NCBI GenBank assembly: GCA_963717195.1
Contig: CAVQVR010000009.1
Coordinates: 124,001-188,000 of the forward strand
Direction of reading: 5' to 3'
Source: JACDAE01 sp963717195
GTDB taxonomy: Bacteria; Chloroflexota; Ktedonobacteria; Ktedonobacterales; Ktedonobacteraceae
DNA: 64,000 nucleotides
Shown: positions 44,875 to 52,715 of the stretch, in pieces
Position numbering within the stretch: position 1 is the stretch's first letter
Layout of the letters: the number at the start of each line of letters is the position of its first letter
The notes under the pieces: generated by a model
What the model was told of the DNA's origin: nothing
Database searches by the model: none
The model's input: the letters and a program-made list of their open reading frames with translations, nothing else
Made by a program: the position numbers and the translations under genes

Positions 44875-44932
44875 ACAGAAAATTCCCCGAACGTTTCAAG
44901 AATGTACTTGAAACGTTCGGGGAATTTTCTGT
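44875..44932 (+). terminator. Exceptionally long perfect terminator stem
   Basis: 26-bp perfect arms (44875-44900 with 44907-44932) and a 6-base loop, followed by GTGTTTTGTGTTTT. It ends the small membrane-protein gene. The rest of the gap to 45437 holds only a degenerate repeat fragment near 45187-45209 (GTGCGATACATCTGGCCCCT). Confidence 0.85.
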
Positions 44933-45437
44933 GTTTTGTGTTTTGCTGGGCTCTCTCCATCAGGAAGAATGGAGAGAACGTAATCGTTTCCTCGTGTATC
45001 ACATCTCTAAAAATTAAGATGTCCCTCACTTCTCATCGCGTTATCCAATCCCAGCATCGTATGCGCCACGAATATCTCTCCGTGTTGACATATCCCTGAT
45101 ATGCAAAAAAAACGCCCATACAAGCACTCATCTTTCGTTATACTGTGATCAAGGTGTGCGGGCATAGAACGAAGTGGCTTCTCAGGTGCGATACATCTGG
45201 CCCCTGATCGTAGCATGCGCTGTCTCTGCGTTGTTTAGGAGCTTTTGAATCCGTTGCCTTCTCGTTCTGGTAGATCGTTGGGTGGTATCGCCGCACACCC
45301 TTCCATGAATATATTGGGGTTGGTAGGGAAAGAGGAGTAGAAACGTATCGAATGAGGAGGCAGCATAGGAAATGTCTATATCTCACTTTTGCTGTATACG
45401 GGCATGATTCCATCGTGCCTATGGGAGGGAAGCTAGT

Positions 45438-45833
45438 ATGCTCCACGTTATGATCGATTTGTATGGGTGTAGTCCCGCGTTGCTCGCAAATGAAGCATTG
45501 TTGCGTCGTGTACTCGACGAGTATCCTGACTGTATTGGGATGGAGAAGGTGAGCCCGGTTTTCCTGCGTGACATCAAGACGAGCAATCCATTTGACGACG
45601 GTATGTCCGGCTTCGTCATCATTGCCACCAGTCACGTGAGCCTGCATGCATGGCCCTGTTATGGAATGGTGAATATCGATGTTTTCTCCTGCGAAGAGTT
45701 TAGCGCTGAGGAAGTTGCTCGCTTCGCCGTCCAGATGTTTCAGGCCAGGGATGTAGAGGTGCATGCTGTGGAACGAGCAACCCGGTCACCGCGCGCATCT
45801 ACCAGCCATATGACGAGCGGAGAATTAGCGTAA
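45438..45833 (+). CDS. speH: S-adenosylmethionine decarboxylase proenzyme
   Basis: A pyruvoyl enzyme giving decarboxylated SAM for spermidine synthesis, 131 residues. HVMIDLYGCSPALLANEALL is the family start. The self-cleavage Ser lies in IATSHVSLHAWPCYGMVNID, where most relatives have ESH; Thr replaces the Glu before the Ser. DVFSCEEFSAEEVARF completes the fold. GGAGGGAAG precedes the ATG. No spermidine synthase gene is adjacent. A transporter gene follows after 15 bases, so it is first in a plus-strand run. Confidence 0.9.
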   Translation: MLHVMIDLYGCSPALLANEALLRRVLDEYPDCIGMEKVSPVFLRDIKTSNPFDDGMSGFVIIATSHVSLHAWPCYGMVNIDVFSCEEFSAEEVARFAVQMFQARDVEVHAVERATRSPRASTSHMTSGELA

Positions 45834-46760
45834 TTAAGGACTCACCGCATGAAAATGAAAATCGTTGCTTGCCTGGCATTCTTGCTGAATACAGTGCTGT
45901 TTGGTACCTATTATGCGATCTCTAAAGAAGTGCTTGGTCGCATTGATCCTATCATCTTCTCATTTTTCGAGATGATAGTGCTTGTACCGGCTGCCATTTG
46001 TATTCTCATCTGTGCCCGGCGACAGATTACCAGAGCTGTTGTCAAGCGGGGAGTGCTCCTGGGAAGTAGTCTTTGTCTGGCACTCTTTACCATTGCCATT
46101 GCCCTCAAATACACAACGGCGACGGGAACAGCATTTTTCCCAGCGCTTAATGGCTTTCTGGCAGCTTTTCTGGCCTGGATCTTTCTACGTCATCCCATCG
46201 GGAAAATGACATGGATTGCCAGTCTCATCTCGGTCGCCGGAGCTGCGCTGTTGATTTTCAATTCATCGATGGGGGGAGTTTCGTGGCACGTTGATAGCAT
46301 TTCTTGGCGGCCTCTTTTTCACCGGGTACGTCTTTCTTTCTGATTATGAGCAAAAGGATGAACAAGCTCCCTGGGCGCTCTTTGGTGTGGAGTTATTGAC
46401 GACCGCGCTCTGGGCGTGCCTCGTCGTGCTTCTGTTCGGCGATTGGAGCGCATTTCATCCAGCAATGCCCAAAGATGCTCTGATCATTCTCTATATCGCG
46501 GGTGCATCTACTTTTTTGCCGACTCTGATTATGGTACTGATGCAGAAATACGTTTCGCCGGTGACCATTTCTTTTATCTATATTCTAGAGCCTGTCTTTG
46601 GAGCTATCGTTGCGGCATTGTATTTGCATGAGATGTTGCCGTTGAATGGATATCTTGGTGGTTTTCTGATTATTGTGGGTGCTGTAATTCATACATGGGG
46701 AAGTGCGCGACATAGCGAAGTATCTGGTGCCGTGGAGCAGGTGGGAGGAGTGAGGCCAGT

Positions 46761-46784
46761 GGGCGCGCTAAATCTGGCCCCTAC
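46761..46784 (-). repeat. REP-like element in frame inside the EamA gene, left copy
   Basis: GGGCGCGCTAAATCTGGCCC plus CTAC is the inverse of the 47041-47064 copy, 23 of 24 bases matching. It encodes VGALNLAPT on the plus strand. Confidence 0.82.
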
Positions 46785-47040
46785 GGTGGGAAGTCCTATC
46801 TTGATCCTGCTGGCGGGAGCGTTGTTGCTCTATAAATTGCATGGTTTGCCCATGGCTTCGTGGAATGAGCTCTCTTCTATTCTTCTGCGCTTGCCTACCT
46901 TCCAACAGCAGGGACTGACTTCGATTGCGGTCCTGATGATAGCGCGTTCCTTATGCTGGCTGGCTGCGTGGGGGGTATTGGGCGTTATGGTCTACCGGTC
47001 AGTGAGTAACGCGGCTATTGCATTGCGACGCCTTCCGACT

Positions 47041-47064
47041 GTAGGGGCCAGATTTAGCGCACCC
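47041..47064 (+). repeat. REP-like element in frame inside the EamA gene, right copy
   Basis: GTAGGGGCCAGATTTAGCGC plus ACCC encodes VGARFSAP. With the left copy it frames about 255 bases coding for two membrane segments, as if a cassette had been added. Confidence 0.82.
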
Positions 47065-47289
47065 GTGCACACTGGTGAAGAGCAACTGGAGCTGGATGTA
47101 CGTGTGTTACGACAAATGGGTCTGACACCTTACGCACTTACCTCCCTGAAGAGAAAAGAGGAGCGGCGTACCAGAGAAAAGCCGACAGTACAACGTCGCC
47201 GCAAAGACCGTAGAGAGCGCCTGATGAGCATTGAGCATGCTGAATAACAAATGTTGAGGGAAAGAGCACCACAGAAAAGAGAGGAGACC

Positions 47290-49167
47290 ATGAAAAGAAG
47301 CGACAGCGGCGATTTCTGTGTTCTTTATGTAGAACCGGATGACGAAAAAACCTCCCTCTTCCAAAAAATTATGGAGCAAAAGAAGCCCATAGTGATTATG
47401 TTAGCGGAGCAGGCGCGTGTGTTCCAGCGTCCGGAAGATTTCGCTGAGCTCAAGCATATCAGGCGTCACCTGGACATGCCAGTGCTTTTTGTTTCACCGA
47501 GTAGTGAGCGCCTGGTTCATCTTGCAGGTCGTAATGGGTTTCCTGTCTATCTTTCGATGGATGCGTTGGTGAATGCTCTCAAGATGGGGCAAGTGGGAAG
47601 GCCGCGTGGAGTTGCCAGGAAAACCATCCCGCTTGGCTCTGGGCAGCATGCAGCTGTACACAATAACCCATCATCATCCGATGTCATTTCAACGGAAAAT
47701 CGCAGGGACGCAATTGTAGGGGCGCGATTTATAAGCCCGTCTGGTTCCATGCCAGGCCCGTCTGGTTCCATGCCACATCGGTCCAGTGTCATATCTGGCC
47801 CGTCCAGTCCCGTGCCACGTCGGTCCAGTCCATCGCAGACCGATATTCTGACTGTCCCGACCATGCCACTGATATCAGCGCCAGCACCGTCACCCGAGGC
47901 GCAACCACGCGTTAATCGCCTGGTGGCAGGAGTGCTCATTTTGCTGCTCATCGCGCTTGTTACAGCAGTTTTAGGTTACTTTCTGGTTGCATCGCATAGT
48001 CTACCTACAGATGCATCCGCAGTGACGAATGTTGTTCTGGGACATGTTACTTTTGTGAGCAGCAATCAGATCAGTGAAAGTAGCAGCCAGGGGCTTAATG
48101 ATAAAGTTCTGGTTGAGCTGAACAAGGTGCCACCACCAGCAACGGGCAAAAGCTACTACGCGTGGTTGTTAGGAGACAAGAGCCAGAGCGATATGAAGGC
48201 GATGTTGCTAGGAACCTTGCCGGTTACAAATGGGCATGCACAATTGCTCTATCCTGGCGATGCGAACCATACGAATCTGCTGGAGACGAACAGCCGTTTC
48301 CTGGTAACTGAGGAGGATGCGGGAACGGCTCCGCTTACGCCATCGCCGGACTATAGTACCTGGCGTTACTATGGAGAGTTTTCACAGATACCAATTAACG
48401 CATCTGGCAATACGCAGCATTTCAGCTACCTGGATCATCTGCGCCATCTGTTAGCCGCTGATCCCACACTTGATGAACTGGAATTACCGGGTGGTCTGAA
48501 TACTTGGTTGTATCGCAATGTGAGCAAGGTACAGGAATGGACTGGAAGCATGCGTGATCAGTGGCAGGAGTCCAAAGATATTGGTTTTGTGCGCCAGCAG
48601 GCACTGAGTACTCTCACATACCTGGATGGTGTTTCATTTGTGGCGCAAGATTTGCCACCTGATACCGTGCTGAACGTCAATGAGCAGCTTGCTCGTATTG
48701 GTTTGTTGGATGTTGATGGTCCGGCACAGGATCCACCGGGATACCTTTCGCATGTTTCTCAACATCTCTACGGTCTGCTAGAAGCAAATACGGCGACGCC
48801 AGCTTTACGAGCGAAAGTAGCAGCCATTGTCGCGGCTCTTGATAATGTCAAGACGTGGCTTATACAGGTACACCATGATGCGCTACAAATCATAAATATG
48901 TCTGATAAGCAATTGCAACAACCTGGAACGCTCACTGTACTCAACGATATGGTTTTTAATGCTACGAATGCCTTTACCGGGTATGCTGATCCGGTCAGTG
49001 GCCAGATGCGTGAGGGAGTGACCTGGATTCACGATCAAATTCAGTCTCTGGCCATCCTGGATGTAGAGCATATCACGGTGGCTGACGAGCGCAATATAAT
49101 CGGACCTGTACAAATGGTGCCCAATCTTAATGTACGTAGTGCGAGTGTTCGTGGAGGAAAAGTATGA
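47290..49167 (+). CDS. Novel membrane protein: cytoplasmic REC-like domain, one TM, large extracytoplasmic domain
   Basis: 625 residues. The first 105 (FCVLYVEPDDEKTSLFQKIM, LDMPVLFVSPSSERLVHLAG) have the outline of a response-regulator receiver fold without clear phosphorylation residues. A low-complexity Ser/Pro region contains an in-frame repeat (VGARFISPSG at 47716-47739). A single membrane segment spans about 218-240 (LVAGVLILLLIALVTAVLGY). The outer part has a segment like anti-sigma-K/RskA sensor domains (YYAWLLGDKSQSDMKAMLLG) and a helical domain. AGGAG just before ATG 47290 sets the start. It overlaps the next gene by 4 bases (ATGA). Function unknown. Confidence 0.75.
   Translation: MKRSDSGDFCVLYVEPDDEKTSLFQKIMEQKKPIVIMLAEQARVFQRPEDFAELKHIRRHLDMPVLFVSPSSERLVHLAGRNGFPVYLSMDALVNALKMGQVGRPRGVARKTIPLGSGQHAAVHNNPSSSDVISTENRRDAIVGARFISPSGSMPGPSGSMPHRSSVISGPSSPVPRRSSPSQTDILTVPTMPLISAPAPSPEAQPRVNRLVAGVLILLLIALVTAVLGYFLVASHSLPTDASAVTNVVLGHVTFVSSNQISESSSQGLNDKVLVELNKVPPPATGKSYYAWLLGDKSQSDMKAMLLGTLPVTNGHAQLLYPGDANHTNLLETNSRFLVTEEDAGTAPLTPSPDYSTWRYYGEFSQIPINASGNTQHFSYLDHLRHLLAADPTLDELELPGGLNTWLYRNVSKVQEWTGSMRDQWQESKDIGFVRQQALSTLTYLDGVSFVAQDLPPDTVLNVNEQLARIGLLDVDGPAQDPPGYLSHVSQHLYGLLEANTATPALRAKVAAIVAALDNVKTWLIQVHHDALQIINMSDKQLQQPGTLTVLNDMVFNATNAFTGYADPVSGQMREGVTWIHDQIQSLAILDVEHITVADERNIIGPVQMVPNLNVRSASVRGGKV
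47716..47739 (+). repeat. REP-like element in frame in the REC-like/membrane protein gene
   Basis: GTAGGGGCGCGATTTATAAG plus CCCG has the same core as the 17715-17814 element and encodes VGARFISPSG in the linker. A short direct repeat coding SGSM follows. Confidence 0.8.
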
Positions 49168-49988
49168 ATAGACGAATTACGCTTATCTCCCTGCTTGTTA
49201 TATTGGTTATTGTTGGTCTAATTGCGGGCTTTTTTACGGGTTCCATTCAGAATGCACTATCAGCACCGATGGGCGGGTTTGGAATGGGGTCGGGCGGGCG
49301 TGGCATGGGAACGAACGGGTTTGTAAACGGCATCCCTACGCCAGCTAAGACGGTGCCTCAACCCGCGAAACCGATGCAACAACCGGATAATGGGGTCAAT
49401 ACATTAGCCCAGGATACTTTCCAGCGCCAAAATCAGCAGCTCTGGGGAACAGCCTCGGATGGACGTATGTGGGAAGGTGATGCCAATACAGCGAATGCGT
49501 TCTCGATTGTGAATGATGCCGGGCAGATTGCCAACGCCCAGGGAGCGCTCAATGCACTACTCGGGCTGCCTGGAAAGGATATGGAAGTGATGGTGAGTGG
49601 TTCACTGAATCGCTTTAATAACGGTGCGGTCAACCTGGGAGTAGTACTACGTTGGATCGATGACAACGACTGGTATAAGGTACTCATCGATGGAACACAT
49701 GTAAGTCTACTCAAACGCGTCAAGGGCGTGACTACTACTCTTGCGACGCAACCATTTCAAGCTCAAGGCGGCAAAATGTATTCTCTCCGTTTTCAGGTCA
49801 TCGGAGCCATGCTCTTTGCCCGTGTGTGGCCGGTCGGTAGCCCTGAACCGCAGAACTGGATGCTCAATCTAACCGATACTACCCTGACGAGCGGGCAGGC
49901 GGGTGTACGTGTAGTGGTGCAGGCTCAGAGTGTGGTGAATATTACAACATTCAGCGTTTTACCGGCAACGTTAGAAAATACTGCTTGA
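49164..49988 (+). CDS. Membrane-anchored protein with concanavalin/LamG-like domain
   Basis: 274 residues. An N-terminal signal anchor (RRITLISLLVILVIVGLIAG) is followed by a Gly/Met-rich and Pro-rich linker of about 55 residues. The rest is a beta-sandwich: DTFQRQNQQLWGTASDGRMW, VVLRWIDDNDWYKVLIDGTH, YSLRFQVIGAMLFARVWPVG and SGQAGVRV. This pattern is that of laminin-G/family-16-like carbohydrate or ligand-binding folds. It overlaps the upstream gene by ATGA and is followed 97 bases on by a PP2C phosphatase gene. The ligand is unknown. Confidence 0.75.
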   Translation: MNRRITLISLLVILVIVGLIAGFFTGSIQNALSAPMGGFGMGSGGRGMGTNGFVNGIPTPAKTVPQPAKPMQQPDNGVNTLAQDTFQRQNQQLWGTASDGRMWEGDANTANAFSIVNDAGQIANAQGALNALLGLPGKDMEVMVSGSLNRFNNGAVNLGVVLRWIDDNDWYKVLIDGTHVSLLKRVKGVTTTLATQPFQAQGGKMYSLRFQVIGAMLFARVWPVGSPEPQNWMLNLTDTTLTSGQAGVRVVVQAQSVVNITTFSVLPATLENTA

Positions 49989-50084
49989 AGAGAAGATGTG
50001 AGCGAAGATCGCTCCGTGTTGATGTGGTAGAGAGGGATGATGAAGCGGCGAAGGTGATGAATTGAAAGAACAGGGTGAAGAGTT

Positions 50085-51818
50085 ATGGTCGAGCGATGCA
50101 AAACAGTCTATACTGAGTCGCGCAGGGTGAGAATACTTGTCTGCCTGGGTCTGTTTGCCTGGGGAGCACTTCTTTGTGCGTTGACGGGTGGCTTCCCTCC
50201 CTGGGCGTGGCGCTTTTTGATACGTGTGCTCTCCCAGTTGCCCCAATTGTGGGCTGCTCAGGGGGCTGCAATGGTAGTACCCCTGATCGGGCTTGTTTTG
50301 CTTTCGTTATCATTATTCATCCTCTGGGCGGTGCTGCTCGTTGCTGTATATAAGGTGGTGCTCTACTGGTGGCACCATTTGCACGAGCACGAACATTTTG
50401 CAATGGATCTGCATGAGGCCGAGCGTATGGCAGAGGAGGCAGTGACCAGGAAGAGTTCAGAATATGAGCGTTGGCGACCTGCAGTACCAACGCAGCCAAC
50501 GCAACAGGCTGTACGCCCACAACCGGTCCAACAAAGGCAGCAAACATATGCCGTCGCGCGTGCTTCTCGCGTGGTTGGATCATCGGGGCTTATTCGCGTT
50601 CCCAGTGCTGCTTTCTCCTCTGATACTCCATTTCAGGGTGAGGCGCCGACGCAACCAGGAGAGCCGTGTACCGTGCCAATGGCTGTATCAACGCAAGCGG
50701 TCCCGCGCGTACCTATGGAGCTACGTACCATGCCAATATCTACGCCAACGCAAGCGGTCCCACGCGTACCTATGGAGCCACGCACCCAGTTTCCGCAGTC
50801 GATGCAAGCGACACAGCCTGTTTCGCGCCAGGTGGTGGGGCGACGTACTGCACCACTGGCAACGCCTTCTGCGCCCCAGGCATCGCTTGCTTCAACAACC
50901 GTGCGCGAACAATTGCACATTGTGCCACGTGTAATAGAAGAGCCTGAGCTTGCAGATGTGTATGATACGCTGCCTATTGCTCCTGATAGGCGCGATAGCG
51001 CTGCACGTGACACGCTTTCCTCTGTTGAACCATTTCGCTTGCTTGTTGGTATTGGCCTGGATGTTGGTATTGCTCGTAAAGATGTGCCAAATGAAGATAA
51101 CCTGTTCGCTATCCAGGGAATGCGTCCTACGAACGCTGGCCCTGAGCCTGTTGGCCTGTTCGTTGTGGCCGATGGTATGGGGGGACATGCTCATGGGCAA
51201 GAGGCGAGCAAGCTGGCGGTGCATGCGGTCAGCGATACTATTGTGCCAACACTTATGCGCCAGGTGGATAACGATGAGGTCTTTTTGGACCTGCTGAAGG
51301 AAGGCGTCCATCGAGCTAATCTTGCCATCTATCAGCGCAACCGCGAACAGGAACATATGATGGGAACGACGCTCACAGCTGTGCTGGTGGTTGCCAGTAC
51401 AGCCTACGTGGTCAATGTTGGTGATAGCCGTACTTACCTCTATCGTCCCGCAGAGGGCATGCGGCAGATAACGCGTGATCATTCTGTTGTTGCAAGCCTG
51501 GTAGAGAACGGGGCGATAACGCGCGAGGATATCTACACCCATCCGAAGCGTAATCAGATCTATCGCTGCCTCGGAGAGCATGCGTCAGTGGAGGTCGATA
51601 CATTTGTGGAGTCATTGCAGGCCGATGATGTGCTGGTGCTGTGTTCAGATGGATTATGGGAAATGGTGCATGATGATGAGATGGAAGGTATCATTGCATC
51701 CTCGGCTTCTTATCCATCGCAGTTGAGTAAGTTGTTGATTCAGGCTGCTTTGATGCGTGGTGGGGCCGATAATATCAGTGTTATTGTGGCATGTATCACG
51801 CAGACGGAGGTCAAGTAA
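50085..51818 (+). CDS. Membrane-anchored PP2C-family Ser/Thr phosphatase
   Basis: 577 residues. Two hydrophobic segments lie near residues 10-40 and 60-90. A Pro/Gln/Thr-rich linker of about 200 residues follows, with two copies of an AVPRVPME(L/P)RT unit. The C-terminal PP2C domain (about 320-577) has all the metal-binding motifs: IARKDVPNEDNLFAI, FVVADGMGGHAHGQEASKLA, NVGDSRTYLYR, LVLCSDGLWEMV and GGADNISVIVA. It should dephosphorylate Ser/Thr kinase substrates at the membrane. The two kinases at 54.6-55.9 and 57.6-59.2 kb are natural partners. It ends the plus-strand run that began with speH. Confidence 0.92.
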   Translation: MVERCKTVYTESRRVRILVCLGLFAWGALLCALTGGFPPWAWRFLIRVLSQLPQLWAAQGAAMVVPLIGLVLLSLSLFILWAVLLVAVYKVVLYWWHHLHEHEHFAMDLHEAERMAEEAVTRKSSEYERWRPAVPTQPTQQAVRPQPVQQRQQTYAVARASRVVGSSGLIRVPSAAFSSDTPFQGEAPTQPGEPCTVPMAVSTQAVPRVPMELRTMPISTPTQAVPRVPMEPRTQFPQSMQATQPVSRQVVGRRTAPLATPSAPQASLASTTVREQLHIVPRVIEEPELADVYDTLPIAPDRRDSAARDTLSSVEPFRLLVGIGLDVGIARKDVPNEDNLFAIQGMRPTNAGPEPVGLFVVADGMGGHAHGQEASKLAVHAVSDTIVPTLMRQVDNDEVFLDLLKEGVHRANLAIYQRNREQEHMMGTTLTAVLVVASTAYVVNVGDSRTYLYRPAEGMRQITRDHSVVASLVENGAITREDIYTHPKRNQIYRCLGEHASVEVDTFVESLQADDVLVLCSDGLWEMVHDDEMEGIIASSASYPSQLSKLLIQAALMRGGADNISVIVACITQTEVK

Positions 51819-51878
51819 CATGTAAATTCTGGCGTTCTTCGTTTTGTTCGTATTTGGAGACCTGCTTAAAAGGACGTT

Positions 51879-52604
51879 TTAAGAAAGCAGTCCAAATTTG
51901 AAGTAGCTGTTGAGGTAAAGCAAGACGTTGAAAAAAACCATAATACCTACGACTACCATCAGTACGCCCGTCACGATCTCGATTTTGCCAAGATGTGGCT
52001 TTAGCTTTTTCAAAATGCTGCTGACCTGGTTAAGTCCCAATCCTAGCAGAAGGAATGGTACCCCCAATCCTAGCGAGTAGATGAGTAGCAACAGAACCCC
52101 TTTTTGTAAGGTTGCTGTGCTGGCCGCTAGCGCCAGAATGGAGCCCAGAATTGGACCAATACAAGGTGACCAGGCGATAGCGAAGGTGATGCCAATCAGG
52201 AACGAGGCTGGATAGCTGGGACGCTCGGGATGAAACTCGAAGCGCTTCTGCTGATAAAGAAAAGGCAGTTTAAGAGTGCCCATCAAATACAATCCGAGGA
52301 TGATGAGCATAATGCCTGCAATCTCACGGATCAAGACCAGGTGCGCCTGTAAAAAACTGCCCAGCGAGCTTGCCACGGCCCCCAATGCGACGAATGCGAG
52401 CGTGAAACCGCATACAAAGGTTGCTGCATGTAGAAAGGTCACCATGCGTAGAGAGAGTTGCTGCTTGCTATCATTGGATTGGTAGACGCTTTGTCCGACG
52501 AGTTGTGTTAAATAGATAGGAACTAATGGCAGAACGCATGGTGAAAGAAAGGATGCCAGTCCGGCCACAAATGCAATGCTCATGCTTAACTCTGATGGAT
52601 GCAT
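51879..52604 (-). CDS. ccdA: Cytochrome c biogenesis protein CcdA / thiol-disulfide transporter
   Basis: A six-segment membrane protein of 241 residues that moves reducing equivalents across the membrane. The two redox Cys are in FLSPCVLPLVPIYL and FAIAWSPCIGPILG, both with the family's proline-framed motif. The Cys-rich secreted protein at 42.6 kb could be a client of this pathway, but that is only inference. The ATG at 52604 is used; an ATG seven codons in would also keep the whole fold. No thioredoxin-like partner is adjacent. Confidence 0.94.
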   Translation of the reverse strand: MHPSELSMSIAFVAGLASFLSPCVLPLVPIYLTQLVGQSVYQSNDSKQQLSLRMVTFLHAATFVCGFTLAFVALGAVASSLGSFLQAHLVLIREIAGIMLIILGLYLMGTLKLPFLYQQKRFEFHPERPSYPASFLIGITFAIAWSPCIGPILGSILALAASTATLQKGVLLLLIYSLGLGVPFLLLGLGLNQVSSILKKLKPHLGKIEIVTGVLMVVVGIMVFFNVLLYLNSYFKFGLLS

Positions 52605-52650
52605 AGCTATTTAGAAATCTCCCAACTGCTTCTTGTTATGCTTTTCGCGT

Positions 52651-52700
52651 GGGTGCGATAAATCTGGCCCTGGCGCGGACGCGATAAATCTGACCCCTAC
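52651..52700. repeat. Two degenerate REP-like units in tandem
   Basis: GTGCGATAAATCTGGCCCT is followed by GACGCGATAAATCTGACCCC plus TAC. Both carry the GCGATAAATC core in the same orientation, in the gap between ccdA and the HEAT-repeat gene. Confidence 0.75.
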
Positions 52701-52715
52701 CCCTACTATAAGGCT

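Larger units (their letters stand above)
45849..47247 (+). pseudogene. EamA/DMT family transporter, frameshifted at a G6 run, with in-frame repeats
   Basis: Ten hydrophobic segments in two EamA halves: NTVLFGTYYAISKEVLGRID opens the first, AFLGGLFFTGYVFLSDYEQK the second. The first frame ends at 46343; the second is open from before 46291. The length is one base over a multiple of three. Removing one G from the GGGGGG at 46271-46276 joins the frames as MGEFRG-TLIAFLGG, a natural loop. Beyond the EamA fold, about 180 residues add two more hydrophobic segments and a basic tail (KEKPTVQRRRKDRRER-type). Inverted REP-like sequences at 46761-46784 and 47041-47064 lie in frame within this extension. 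It may export polyamine-related metabolites, given speH. Confidence 0.8.

Noticed and set aside
45138..45764. A 208-codon minus-strand frame overlapping speH
   Set aside because: It is antisense to the well-supported AdoMet decarboxylase gene and shows no domain or start signal.
50892..51581. A 229-codon minus-strand frame
   Set aside because: It is antisense to the conserved PP2C catalytic domain.
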